From positions 1-24,152 of the forward strand of contig JBHOQU010000033.1 of NCBI GenBank assembly GCA_042408785.1: a stretch of 24,152 nucleotides of DNA. Direction: 5' to 3'. This DNA is from JAUQQI01 sp042408785. GTDB lineage: Bacteria; Chloroflexota; Dehalococcoidia; JAUQQI01. This document shows, piece by piece, positions 13,779 to 22,096 of this stretch; the stretch's first letter is position 1, and each line of letters starts with the position of its first letter. A program made the position numbers and the translations under genes. The notes beneath the pieces are model-generated. The model did no database searches. It saw only the letters and a program-made list of their open reading frames with translations, and was not told the DNA's origin.

Positions 13779-14828
13779 CTAGCCCTGGAGGCGTCGGCGG
13801 GCCTCCACAACCTCGCCCCGAACGGCGGGCTCCAGGAGCCGCAGGGCGGCCCGGGGCGGAATCCCGGACCCGTAAAGGAGCAGAACATACATGATGCCGA
13901 AGAGGGGCAGGTGTCCCAGCAGCTCCACCGGGGGCAGAAGGGGGACCGTCAGGTTGAAGGGGACCCACATCCCCAGGATCACCACCCGGGTGAGGACGCC
14001 GGTTACGAGCAGGACGCCGATGGTGGCCTCGACGACCCCGGCCGCGGCCACGAACAGGTCGTCGTCGAACCACCCAAAACCGAAGACCGACCGCATGAAG
14101 TTAAAGTGGGGGTATTGGGCCAGGAAGGCCCGGCCCAGCTCGGGGGCCAGCAGCTTCTCATCGAAGGCGGCCGCTACCAGGGAAAGGCCCGTAAGAATGC
14201 GCAGGGCCGCCACCGCTTCGGTTTCATAGCGGGAAACCCAGGCCAGCTTCCGGGCCACCCACTCCGGGGGAACGGTGCGGCCCAGCACGAACAGGGCCAG
14301 GCCGATGCCCACGTAATGGAGCTGGCCCAGCATGGCCAGGGGCGGAAAGGTCAGAAATCCGAGCAAAAAGGTGATTATCAAAACCAGGGCCCCGGCCCGG
14401 TCGAAGAGGCCGGTGATAAACGTGAAGGCCACGAAAACCTGAAGGGCCACCAAAAGATAGCCCGGCAGGTTCGGGGGCAGGACCAGCTGGGGGACGAAGA
14501 GGTTGCGCTGGTACGCGAACCAGACCAGGCTTATGCCCGTATGAACGGCCAGCAGGGCGGTGGCGCAGGGCTCCATGTAGGCCAGGAGGGGCGGGTTCGG
14601 CCAGTGGGGGCTGCCCACCAGCCGCTGGAGCAGGCGCAAGCCGAGAAAAAGGCTCAGGCTGGCCCCGATGACGGCCAGGGTGGGCCAGCCGGCGATGAGG
14701 CCGAAATCGGGCGGCTGAAGCCGCAGCCCTTCGGGCACAAACCAGCGGACGTGGGCGGCGGCCGGCGCGGGGAGGGCCGCCACAACCGCCAGCCAGAGGA
14801 CCCTACGTAAAAGTCTTCCCCCCAACAC
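13779..14828 (-). CDS. DoxX-like multi-pass membrane protein with an N-terminal signal peptide
   Basis: A 349-residue protein with an N-terminal signal sequence (residues 1-25, ending PAPAAA) and about eight membrane helices. Cleavage after Ala25 would leave His26 as the mature N-terminus (HVRWFVPEGL), as in copper-binding CopC-like and some DoxX-family proteins. Two DoxX-like halves are suggested by repeated GLFDRAGALVL and GVLTRVVILGM stretches. LRILTGLSLVAAAFDEKLLAPEL (about 210-232) is a DoxX-type motif. It follows the carbohydrate ABC permease gene by 24 nt and may share its transcript. The start is GTG at 14828, with the adjacent TTG an alternative. The role is unknown; redox or quinone-linked membrane functions are reported for DoxX proteins. 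Confidence 0.75.
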   Translation of the reverse strand: MLGGRLLRRVLWLAVVAALPAPAAAHVRWFVPEGLRLQPPDFGLIAGWPTLAVIGASLSLFLGLRLLQRLVGSPHWPNPPLLAYMEPCATALLAVHTGISLVWFAYQRNLFVPQLVLPPNLPGYLLVALQVFVAFTFITGLFDRAGALVLIITFLLGFLTFPPLAMLGQLHYVGIGLALFVLGRTVPPEWVARKLAWVSRYETEAVAALRILTGLSLVAAAFDEKLLAPELGRAFLAQYPHFNFMRSVFGFGWFDDDLFVAAAGVVEATIGVLLVTGVLTRVVILGMWVPFNLTVPLLPPVELLGHLPLFGIMYVLLLYGSGIPPRAALRLLEPAVRGEVVEARRRLQG

Positions 14829-14852
14829 ACCCTTCCCGGTGGACAGCTTAAC

Positions 14853-15701
14853 TCAACCTTTTATGGCCCCGGCGGTGAGCCCGGCCACGAAGTACTCTAC
14901 AAAGAACGAGTAAATCAGCGCCACCGGAACCGAACCCAAAAGGGCCCCGGCCATCAGGCTGCCCCAGAAGAAGACGTCGCCCCGGATGAGCTCGGAGGTC
15001 ACCCCGACCGGGACGGTCTTGTTGGCGGGGTCGGAGATGAAGACCAGGGCGTAGATGAACTCGTTCCAGGAGAGGGTGAAGGAGAAGATCCCCACCGAGA
15101 GGATGCCGGGAACGGCCAGGGGCAGGGCGATCCTGACCAGGGCCTGGAGCCGGGTGGCCCCATCCACCAGGGCCGACTCCTCCAGGTCCCTGGGAATGGA
15201 CCGGAAGTAGCCGATGAGGAGCCAGGAGCCGAAGGGGACCAGGAAGGTCGGGTAGGTTAGCACCAGGGACCAGAGGGAATTGGTCAGCCCGAGCCAGTTG
15301 ACCACTTGGGCCAGGGGCAGGAAGAGCAGGGTCTGGGGAACCAGGTAGGTGACGAAGATGGCCCAGCCCAGGAGGGTTCCCCCCGGGAAGCGGAACCTGG
15401 CCAGGGCGTAGCCGGCCGGGACCGACAGGGCTAAGGAGATGGCCGTCGAGAGGCAGGCCACGAAGGTGGTGTTCAGGATCCAGTTGGCGAAGAGGGTCCG
15501 CTCAAACAGGTATTTATAGTGGTCCAGGGTGGGCCGAAGGACAATGAAGGGGTTGCCCTTAACGTCGAAAAGCTCGGCGTTGGGCTTAATGGAGGTTATC
15601 GCCATCCAGTAGAAGGGAAAGAGCAGCGCCACCAGTGTAATGAGAACCGGGATATAGATGCTTACAAAGCGGTCCAGAACCGCCGCCGGCCTGGGGGTCA
15701 T
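14853..15701 (-). CDS. Carbohydrate-type ABC transporter permease (MalG/UgpE family)
   Basis: A 282-residue inner-membrane permease half of the CUT1 carbohydrate importer class. It begins with a helix at about 14-33 and then the typical TSIKPNAELFD segment (36-46). It has six membrane helices and the EAA loop DLEESALVDGATRLQALVRIALPLAVPG (about residues 173-200), which binds the ATPase; the family Asp-Gly is intact. Its ATG is 1 nt past the stop of the other permease gene, so they are translationally coupled. The DoxX-like gene follows in the same direction. Substrates of the class include sugars, polyols and glycerol phosphate. Confidence 0.94.
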   Translation of the reverse strand: MTPRPAAVLDRFVSIYIPVLITLVALLFPFYWMAITSIKPNAELFDVKGNPFIVLRPTLDHYKYLFERTLFANWILNTTFVACLSTAISLALSVPAGYALARFRFPGGTLLGWAIFVTYLVPQTLLFLPLAQVVNWLGLTNSLWSLVLTYPTFLVPFGSWLLIGYFRSIPRDLEESALVDGATRLQALVRIALPLAVPGILSVGIFSFTLSWNEFIYALVFISDPANKTVPVGVTSELIRGDVFFWGSLMAGALLGSVPVALIYSFFVEYFVAGLTAGAIKG

Positions 15702-15702
15702 C

Positions 15703-16650
15703 TCAGTCCAGCTCCTGCCTGCGCATGTACCAGAGGGTTAGAAACACGGTGACGCACAGGGCGGGGAAGATGAAGAGGGAGATGGCGGCGCCCCGGCCGA
15801 TCTCCCCCGAGGGCAGCCCCACCTGGTAGGCCAGGGTGGCGAAGAGGTGGGTGCTGTTGGCCGGCCCGCCCCGGGTGAGCACGTAAATAAGCTGAAAGTC
15901 GGAAAAGGTCAGGATGACCGAGAGCAGCAGGACGATGGTGATTACGGGTTTAAGGAGGGGCAGGGTAATATGGCGGAACATCTGCCAGCGGCTGGCCCCG
16001 TCGATGGCCGCCGCCTCGTAAAGCTCCTGGTTTATCGTCTGCATGCCGGCCAGAAAGCTTATGGCGTAAAAGGGGGTTCCCCGCCAGATGTTGACAGCCA
16101 TCAGCGAAATCATCGGCCAGGGGTTGTTGCCCAGCCAGACGGGCCCCTTGATGCCGAAGCGGGCCAGGACCCAGTTGATGACGCTGAAGGTGGAGTCGAA
16201 CATCCAGAGCCAGGCCAGGGCACTCAGAACCGTGGGCACGATCCAGGGCAGAAGCACCGCCGCCCGGACGAAGCGCTTAAGGGGGAAGGTGTTGTTGAGG
16301 AGGGCGGCGATGGCCAGGCCGAAGATGAGCTTGAAGACGGTTGTGACCCCGGTGTAGAGAAAGGTGTTGCGGAAGGTCTGCTGGAAGATGGAGTCCTGGG
16401 TGAGCTCGAGGAAGTTTCGCAGGCCCACGAAGTCGCCGGGGACGCCGATGCGGCTGTCGGTCAGGGCGAGCCAGATCCCGTAAAGGAAAGGGTAAAGGAC
16501 GAAGACGGTAAGGAGGGCCAGGGCCGGGAGCATGAGCAGGTAGCCCAGGACCGCCTCCCGCTCGAGGAGGACTCCCGGACTGAGGGCCCGGGGCGGCCGC
16601 TTGGCCACGGCCGCGGCAGGGGTCTCGGCGAGGACACCCTTTTTGGCCAC
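15703..16650 (-). CDS. Carbohydrate-type ABC transporter permease (MalF/UgpA family)
   Basis: A 315-residue permease half, partner of the following gene. An N-terminal cytoplasmic tail of about 30 residues is followed by a helix at LGYLLMLPALALLTVFVLYPF (35-55), the family motif FVGLRNF (75-81) and then five further helices. The EAA loop ELYEAAAIDGASRWQMFRHITLPLLKPV carries the conserved Gly for ATPase coupling. The start is GTG at 16650 with a weak purine-rich site before it. A strong stem-loop lies in the 66-nt gap between the binding-protein gene and this one. Such a layout often keeps permease expression lower than that of the binding protein. Confidence 0.94.
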   Translation of the reverse strand: MAKKGVLAETPAAAVAKRPPRALSPGVLLEREAVLGYLLMLPALALLTVFVLYPFLYGIWLALTDSRIGVPGDFVGLRNFLELTQDSIFQQTFRNTFLYTGVTTVFKLIFGLAIAALLNNTFPLKRFVRAAVLLPWIVPTVLSALAWLWMFDSTFSVINWVLARFGIKGPVWLGNNPWPMISLMAVNIWRGTPFYAISFLAGMQTINQELYEAAAIDGASRWQMFRHITLPLLKPVITIVLLLSVILTFSDFQLIYVLTRGGPANSTHLFATLAYQVGLPSGEIGRGAAISLFIFPALCVTVFLTLWYMRRQELD

Positions 16651-16675
16651 CGAAAGTTCCCCCTAAAGGCGAATT

Positions 16676-16708
16676 CGGCGGCGCCTACTTCTGGAGCAGG
16701 TGCCGCCG
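16676..16708 (-). promoter_or_regulatory. Intercistronic stem-loop between binding-protein and permease genes
   Basis: CGGCGGCGCCT (16676-16686) and AGGTGCCGCCG (16698-16708) pair over 11 bp with one G-U, around an 11-nt loop. The hairpin begins 8 nt after the binding-protein stop on the minus-strand transcript. No U run follows, so it is more likely an mRNA-stabilising or partial-attenuation element, like that between malE and malF, than a full terminator. Confidence 0.65.
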
Positions 16709-16716
16709 ACCCGGGT

Positions 16717-18048
16717 TCACGAGCGGCCGTAGATCTGGCGAAGCTGGCCCGCGGCCCACTTCACGGCATCCGCCGGCTTGAACTCCCGCGAGATGGCCTT
16801 GGCGAACAGGTCCACGATGATGTAGGCCTCCCGCACCTGGGCCGCCTTGGCCGTGGGCGGCCCGGGCCAGCCCGGCCACCGGCCCGAGCCGTTGACCACC
16901 ACATCCCGGAACGCCTTAATCTTGGGGTCCTTGTTCCAGACCGGGTCGTTTTCAGAGTACTTAAAGGGGGCAAACTCGTAGGCCAGGCCCACGTCCACCC
17001 ACTTGGAATACTGCTGGGGGTCCATAAGGTACATGATAAGGTCCTTGGCGGCCTGGACATTCTTCGAGTAGGACATGATCCCCAGGCTGAAGAGGGCATG
17101 GAGGGAGAACTGACCGGCCGGTCCCCTGGGGTGAACGAAGTGGTCGGAGACCTCGGCGACCTTCGGAAAGTCGCGCTTGGCCACGAAGTAAATGCTGGCC
17201 CCGTTTAAGGTGCAGGAAATCTGTTCGGCCAGGTAAGCCCGGTTATTGGAGGTGTCGTCCCAGGAGAGGCCGCTCTCGTCCAGCGCCCCGTAAAAGAGCT
17301 CAACGGCCTTCTCAACGGCCAGGAGGGTGGCGTCGCTCTCGAGGGCCACGGTCTTGCCGTCTTCCAGGACCTCTTTGCCGCCCCAAGCCCAGAGCCAGGG
17401 ATACCAGAAGCCCGGCGGATCACCATAGGAGTGGCCCAGGGCCTGGCCGAAGGGCTTGCCGTAAGCCTTAAGTTTTTTCCCTTCCTGGATGAACTCGTCC
17501 CAGGTGGTCGGGACCTGGGCATTGGCGGCCCTGAAGTAGTCGGTCCGGTAAACGAAGGTGCCCGGGTTTACGCTCCACGGAATCGCCCGCCAGACGCCGT
17601 TGACCTTGTTGTAAGCCTCCGCATCCGGGTAGATTCCCCCCAGCCGCTTGACCAGCTCCTCGACCTCTTTAGAGACGTCGACCAGAGAGTTCTCGTAGAT
17701 CCACGCCCAGCCCTGCGTCCAACGAATTACATCCGGGCCAGAGCCGGACTGGATGGCGGCCGCGATGCGGGCCGGGGTGTCGTTGTAAGCGATGTGCTCG
17801 ACCCGCACCTCGACGTTGTTCTTTCGGCCCCATTCCTGGGCCATCTGGTCCAGCAGCTTGTCTTGCTCCTGGACGAAGCTTGACTGCCACAACACCAGGA
17901 GTTGGGTGGGCCGCCCCTGAACGGCCGGGGCCTGCGGGCCGGCAGGTTGGGTCGGCGTGCAGGCGGCCGCCAGGGCCCCAACCCCGGCTAGGGCCCCGCC
18001 CAGGAATTCCCGCCGGCTTATGATAACCTTGCGCCACGGCTTGCTCAT
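16717..18048 (-). CDS. Carbohydrate-type ABC transporter substrate-binding lipoprotein with Tat-like signal
   Basis: A 443-residue family 1 extracellular solute-binding protein that captures the substrate for the two permeases. The N-terminus has ISRREFLGG (residues 9-17), matching the twin-arginine motif SRRxFL, followed by a hydrophobic stretch and a lipobox LAAAC with Cys29. This suggests folded export by Tat and then lipid anchoring. The mature part shows typical LVLWQS, EWGRKNNVEVRVEHI, DVIRWTQG and IPWSVNPGTFVYRTDYF segments. The ATG is preceded by GGGGGAGGAGG. The ATPase gene ends 25 nt upstream and the permeases follow beyond a stem-loop. TAAAAT overlaps the ATPase stop and could be an extra promoter. 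The substrate is not predictable. Confidence 0.93.
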   Translation of the reverse strand: MSKPWRKVIISRREFLGGALAGVGALAAACTPTQPAGPQAPAVQGRPTQLLVLWQSSFVQEQDKLLDQMAQEWGRKNNVEVRVEHIAYNDTPARIAAAIQSGSGPDVIRWTQGWAWIYENSLVDVSKEVEELVKRLGGIYPDAEAYNKVNGVWRAIPWSVNPGTFVYRTDYFRAANAQVPTTWDEFIQEGKKLKAYGKPFGQALGHSYGDPPGFWYPWLWAWGGKEVLEDGKTVALESDATLLAVEKAVELFYGALDESGLSWDDTSNNRAYLAEQISCTLNGASIYFVAKRDFPKVAEVSDHFVHPRGPAGQFSLHALFSLGIMSYSKNVQAAKDLIMYLMDPQQYSKWVDVGLAYEFAPFKYSENDPVWNKDPKIKAFRDVVVNGSGRWPGWPGPPTAKAAQVREAYIIVDLFAKAISREFKPADAVKWAAGQLRQIYGRS

Positions 18049-18073
18049 CGGTTCCTCCTCCCCCGGTGAAATT

Positions 18074-19189
<1,116 letters not shown>

Positions 19190-19228
19190 TGGGAACCTCC
19201 CCCAGGAGCTGGGCGTTTAACCGCGGTG

Positions 19229-19258
19229 ATTATACCTTTGGATTTTACCTGGCGTCAA
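19229..19258 (-). promoter_or_regulatory. Sigma-70-type promoter of the carbohydrate ABC operon
   Basis: On the minus strand, TTGACG (19258-19253), an 18-nt A/T-richer spacer and TATAAT (19234-19229) give a strong match. It lies between the pyrE stop (19279) and the TTG start at 19189, with a leader of about 33 nt that includes the ribosome-binding site. The 89-bp gap holds nothing else obvious. Confidence 0.85.
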
Positions 19259-19278
19259 TCGATTGGGCAGGCGGGCTT

Positions 19279-19935
19279 TTATTCTTCGGGGCTGGCCTGG
19301 TGGGCCCGGAGGTATTCGAGGCTGCGGCGGTACCAGAACTCGTCAATCAGGCCGGTGTTGTAGTAGTAGTTGAGCATCACCGTGAGGCGCAGGATGGGGA
19401 CCAGATTGTAGCCCCGCCGCCGGAGCCGCTCCGTCGCCCCCTGCTCCCGGTCCACCAGAACGATAACATCCCTGACCTTGAGGCCGTGGGCTTCGAGGAT
19501 GCCTGCCGTCTCCAGAATGCTGCCCCCGGTGGTTATCAGGTCGTCGATGACCAGGACGGTCTGGCCCTCCTCGTAGCGGCCCTCAATCCGGTGGTCTTTC
19601 TCGCCCCCCGGCCGGACGTAAATCATCGGGGTCTCCGTCAGGAGGGAGAAGGCGGTGGCCAGGTGCAGCCCCCCGAAGGGGACCCCGGCCACCAGGTCGA
19701 AGGGGGCGATCCGGGGGCGGCGGCGGGCCTGGCCGAAGCTGGCCTCCTGGCGGATAAGCTCGGCCACCGCCTTCAGATAGCGGGGCTGGCTGACCAGCAC
19801 CCGGGGGTTGATGTAAACGGGCGAATTGACCGTAGAACGGCCCAGGGTAAAACTGCCGAACTGGACCCCACCCAGATCAAACAGCGCCCGGGCAAGCCAT
19901 AGGTTACTTTTAACCTCGTTGGATGCCGACTCCAT
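19279..19935 (-). CDS. pyrE: Orotate phosphoribosyltransferase (PyrE-like, UMP-synthase type)
   Basis: It transfers orotate to PRPP to form orotidine monophosphate in pyrimidine synthesis. The 218 residues carry the PRPP-binding motif VLVIDDLITTGGS. The N-terminal ARALFDLGGVQFGSFTLG plus SPVYINPR resembles the OPRT domain of UMP synthases. GVPFGGLHLATAF also follows that branch, where the Lys of the enterobacterial GPAYKG is absent. In the catalytic loop the sequence is YVRPGGEKDHRIEG: Arg, Lys and His are present but the second basic residue is Pro and there is one extra residue. No ribosome-binding site is clear before ATG 19935. A small helical protein gene lies 32 nt upstream. Activity is likely; a related phosphoribosyltransferase is the alternative. 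Confidence 0.85.
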   Translation of the reverse strand: MESASNEVKSNLWLARALFDLGGVQFGSFTLGRSTVNSPVYINPRVLVSQPRYLKAVAELIRQEASFGQARRRPRIAPFDLVAGVPFGGLHLATAFSLLTETPMIYVRPGGEKDHRIEGRYEEGQTVLVIDDLITTGGSILETAGILEAHGLKVRDVIVLVDREQGATERLRRRGYNLVPILRLTVMLNYYYNTGLIDEFWYRRSLEYLRAHQASPEE

Positions 19936-19967
19936 CGGAGGCTACACGCTCAGGGGCGGCCCCGGAC

Positions 19968-20264
19968 TTACGACTGGGAATAGCCGGACGAGGTCGAGCT
20001 CTGGCCGAGCTCGCGGCGCAGGATTCGGCGGGCCTCTTCGCCGATCCCGAGCTGGAGGCAGTCCCGATACGTGGAAAGAATGGCCTTATCCAGGAGCTTC
20101 ACCAGCTCCGGCGGCAGCTCATCCACCCGGTGCTGGCGGCGCAGCCGGAGAAACCGCTCCAGTCGGCCGAGGAAGAAGAGCTCCAGCGGCGTATAGGAGT
20201 GACGTTCGCTCCGGGTTGCAGCACCGTTGCCGGCCGATTCTCCCACGGGCTTCCCCCTCGTCAC
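19968..20264 (-). CDS. Small helical protein of unknown function upstream of pyrE
   Basis: A 98-residue protein, mostly charged and helix-forming: LELFFLGRLERFLRLRRQ and DELPPELVKLLDKAILSTYRDCLQLGIGEEARRILRREL. It has no signal peptide or membrane helix. The regular pattern of hydrophobic and charged residues and the minus-strand placement between R2lox and pyrE favour a real gene. It may start at GTG 20264. The GTG at 20246 is also good: it has GAGGGGG about 5 nt before it and would give 92 residues. A candidate promoter lies just upstream. It is probably cotranscribed with pyrE. I do not recognise the family by name. Confidence 0.7.
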   Translation of the reverse strand: MTRGKPVGESAGNGAATRSERHSYTPLELFFLGRLERFLRLRRQHRVDELPPELVKLLDKAILSTYRDCLQLGIGEEARRILRRELGQSSTSSGYSQS

Positions 20265-20276
20265 TTGCTCTAGTTA

Positions 20277-20305
20277 ATATTAGCACACGGGACCGGCACC
20301 CACAA
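20277..20305 (-). promoter_or_regulatory. Candidate promoter for the small protein/pyrE operon
   Basis: On the minus strand, TTGTGG (20305-20300), a 17-nt spacer and TAATAT (20282-20277) form a moderate match. The start of transcription would be near 20270, which favours the GTG at 20246 as translation start for the small gene. Confidence 0.4.
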
Positions 20306-20335
20306 ATCCAAAAAGGGCCATGGCTTGGTAGTCCG

Positions 20336-21142
20336 CTATCCGGCCGCCTCGGGGGTTATTGCCCCGGTAAGGCTCTCTTCGACCTTGCGCAGGCGGGTTT
20401 CGTACATGTTGATGCAGTGCTTGATCACGTCCAGCTGGCTGAAGAGGAAGAGCCCGAGGATGTGGGGGAAGAGCTTGCGCATCTGGGCCTTGGCCACCGG
20501 CAGAAGGTCCGGGTCGTCCCGGATGATCCGCTCGGCCAGGTAGTGGCCGAAGGCGATGTGGCGGGCCTCGTCCCGCTGGATGAGCTCGAAGCCCTTTACC
20601 AGGCCCGGCAGCAGGCCCCGCTCCTTCAGGGATAGATAGGCGGTGGCATAGCCGGCCTCGGCGGCCACCCCCTCCACCATCAGGTGGTAGGTGGCCACGG
20701 CCTCCAGCTGGGCCCGCCGGGACTGGTCGGTGTAGAGCTGGTGCAGGGTCCGGGGCAGCTCCTCGTAAAAGACAAACTGGTAGTGGGGGCCCACTGGGGC
20801 GACCTCGTTCAGGTCGACGCCGGGGACGACGGTGTTAAGCCAGCGGTCAAAAAACTCGGTGTGTTTGGCCTCCTCGAAAAGCTGGGTGCACAGGAATATC
20901 TCGTCTTCGAGGTGGCCGCCCTCCTTTCGGACGGCAAAGAGGAGGGGGCTTAAATCCTCGGTTACGGCGATCTCTCCCCGGTAGAAGCCGGCGATAAGCC
21001 GGAGGGTGCCCAGCTGGACCTCCTCCGAAAGCTCAGGCCATTGCCGGACGTCTTCGGAAAGGTCGATATTCTCGGGGTCCCAGAAAAGCCTTTTGGCCTT
21101 GACGTAATCCATCATCGGCAGAAGGTCGTAGCGCAGCGGCAT
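20336..21142 (-). CDS. R2-like ligand-binding oxidase (R2lox, Mn/Fe ferritin-like)
   Basis: A 268-residue ferritin-like protein of the R2lox group, related to ribonucleotide reductase R2 but not a reductase subunit. Members bind a Mn/Fe centre with a fatty-acid-like ligand and form a Val-Tyr ether link. All metal ligands are visible: Glu57 (GEIAVT), Glu91 and His94 (EEAKH), Glu157 (HLMVEG), Glu192 and His195 (DEARH). The cross-link pair is also present, Val60 three residues after Glu57 and Tyr152 five before Glu157, as reported for the Geobacillus protein. It has its own strong promoter in the gap after the oppC-like gene. No R1 or nrd gene is near. The physiological reaction is unknown for the family; oxidation of a hydrophobic substrate is the usual proposal. 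Confidence 0.92.
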   Translation of the reverse strand: MPLRYDLLPMMDYVKAKRLFWDPENIDLSEDVRQWPELSEEVQLGTLRLIAGFYRGEIAVTEDLSPLLFAVRKEGGHLEDEIFLCTQLFEEAKHTEFFDRWLNTVVPGVDLNEVAPVGPHYQFVFYEELPRTLHQLYTDQSRRAQLEAVATYHLMVEGVAAEAGYATAYLSLKERGLLPGLVKGFELIQRDEARHIAFGHYLAERIIRDDPDLLPVAKAQMRKLFPHILGLFLFSQLDVIKHCINMYETRLRKVEESLTGAITPEAAG

Positions 21143-21175
21143 GCTCGCACACCCCCATAAGGAAATTCCGGCCTT

Positions 21176-21204
21176 ATTATATGCCTGCCCGGGAAGGAGG
21201 TCAA
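21176..21204 (-). promoter_or_regulatory. Strong sigma-70-type promoter of the R2lox gene
   Basis: On the minus strand, TTGACC (21204-21199), a 17-nt spacer and TATAAT (21181-21176) form a near-consensus match. The TGA inside the -35 is the oppC-like stop codon. Initiation near 21169 gives a leader of about 27 nt before the ATG at 21142. The R2lox gene is therefore expressed separately from the peptide permeases. Confidence 0.85.
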
Positions 21205-22094
21205 ACCCTCAGCCTCGGGTCCAGGGCGTCCCGAAGGGCGTCGCCCAAAAGGTTGAAGGCGAAGACTCCCAGGCTGATGGCCATCCCGGGGGCCAGCGCA
21301 AGCCAGGGCGCCCGCTCGGCAAACTGGGTGGCCGCACCCCGCAGCATCAGCCCCCAGGCCGGGGTGGGCTCGGCCACCCCCAGCCCCAAGAAGCTTAAGG
21401 ACGCCTCAAGCAAAATCGCCTGCCCCAGGAAGGCCGTAAGCATTACCAGGTACGGGGCCACCACGTTGGGCAGGAGGTGAATGAAGATGATCCGGGCGTC
21501 GGACGCCCCCAGGGCCCGGGCGGCCTCCACAAAGGGCATCTCCCGCAGCGCCAGGGCGCTCGCCCGGATAACCCGGCTCACCCGGGGGATCATCGGGATG
21601 GTGATGGCGATGATGACGTTTAAGGTTCCCGTTCCCAGGGCCGCCACCATGGCCAGGGCCAGGATTATCAGGGGGAAGGCCAGGATGATGTCGGTGATGC
21701 GCTGGATGAGGTCGTCGACCCAGCCCCCGAAGTGGGCGCTTATCACCCCCAGCAGGGCGCCGAGGGTTGCGCCCACAAAGGAACTGGTGAAGGCCACCAG
21801 CAGGGCCGTTCGGGCCCCGAAAATTATCCGACTCAAGACGTCCCGGCCGAAGTTGTCGGTTCCCAGGGGGTATTCCGGACCGGGTGGGCGGAACATGACG
21901 GCGAAGTTGTTGGCGACGGGGTCGTGGGGGGCGAGCTGGTCGGCAAAGATGGCCGCCAGCGCAAAGACCAGCAGTACCGCCGCCCCGAAGGCCCCGAGGG
22001 GGTAGCGGCGGGCAAACCGGAAGATGAGGTTTTGGCGGCGGGCCTTGGGGCGAAGGACCGCCTCCGGGGCCAGACCTGTCTGCATTCCGGACAT
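21201..22094 (-). CDS. Peptide-type ABC transporter permease, OppC/DppC-like
   Basis: A 297-residue permease half with an N-terminal anchor region, YPLGTDNFGRDVLSRIIFGART (about 76-97), six helices in all, and the EAA loop MPFVEAARALGASDARIIFIHLLPN. The C-terminal DALRDALDPRLRV is standard for the family. It follows the OppB-like gene by 2 nt. No ATPase gene follows; the next gene is the separately promoted R2lox. The pair with the upstream binding protein suggests import of peptides or a related solute, with ATPases encoded elsewhere. Confidence 0.93.
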   Translation of the reverse strand: MSGMQTGLAPEAVLRPKARRQNLIFRFARRYPLGAFGAAVLLVFALAAIFADQLAPHDPVANNFAVMFRPPGPEYPLGTDNFGRDVLSRIIFGARTALLVAFTSSFVGATLGALLGVISAHFGGWVDDLIQRITDIILAFPLIILALAMVAALGTGTLNVIIAITIPMIPRVSRVIRASALALREMPFVEAARALGASDARIIFIHLLPNVVAPYLVMLTAFLGQAILLEASLSFLGLGVAEPTPAWGLMLRGAATQFAERAPWLALAPGMAISLGVFAFNLLGDALRDALDPRLRV

Positions 22095-22096
22095 CC

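Noticed and set aside
15847..17208. A long open frame of 453 codons on the plus strand, antisense to the carbohydrate permease and binding-protein genes
   Set aside because: It lies opposite two clear ABC transporter genes, has a low-complexity Gly/Asp/Pro/Arg composition and no recognisable domain. It is an effect of high-GC codon use.
20306..20335. A terminator after the R2lox gene (GCCATGGC followed by CCTTTTT on the minus strand)
   Set aside because: The palindrome has no room for a loop and the T run is short, so I cannot support a hairpin terminator.
20336..21142. Ribonucleotide reductase beta subunit
   Set aside because: The Val/Tyr cross-link pair, the Glu ligand in GEIAVT and the absence of an R1 gene point to R2lox.
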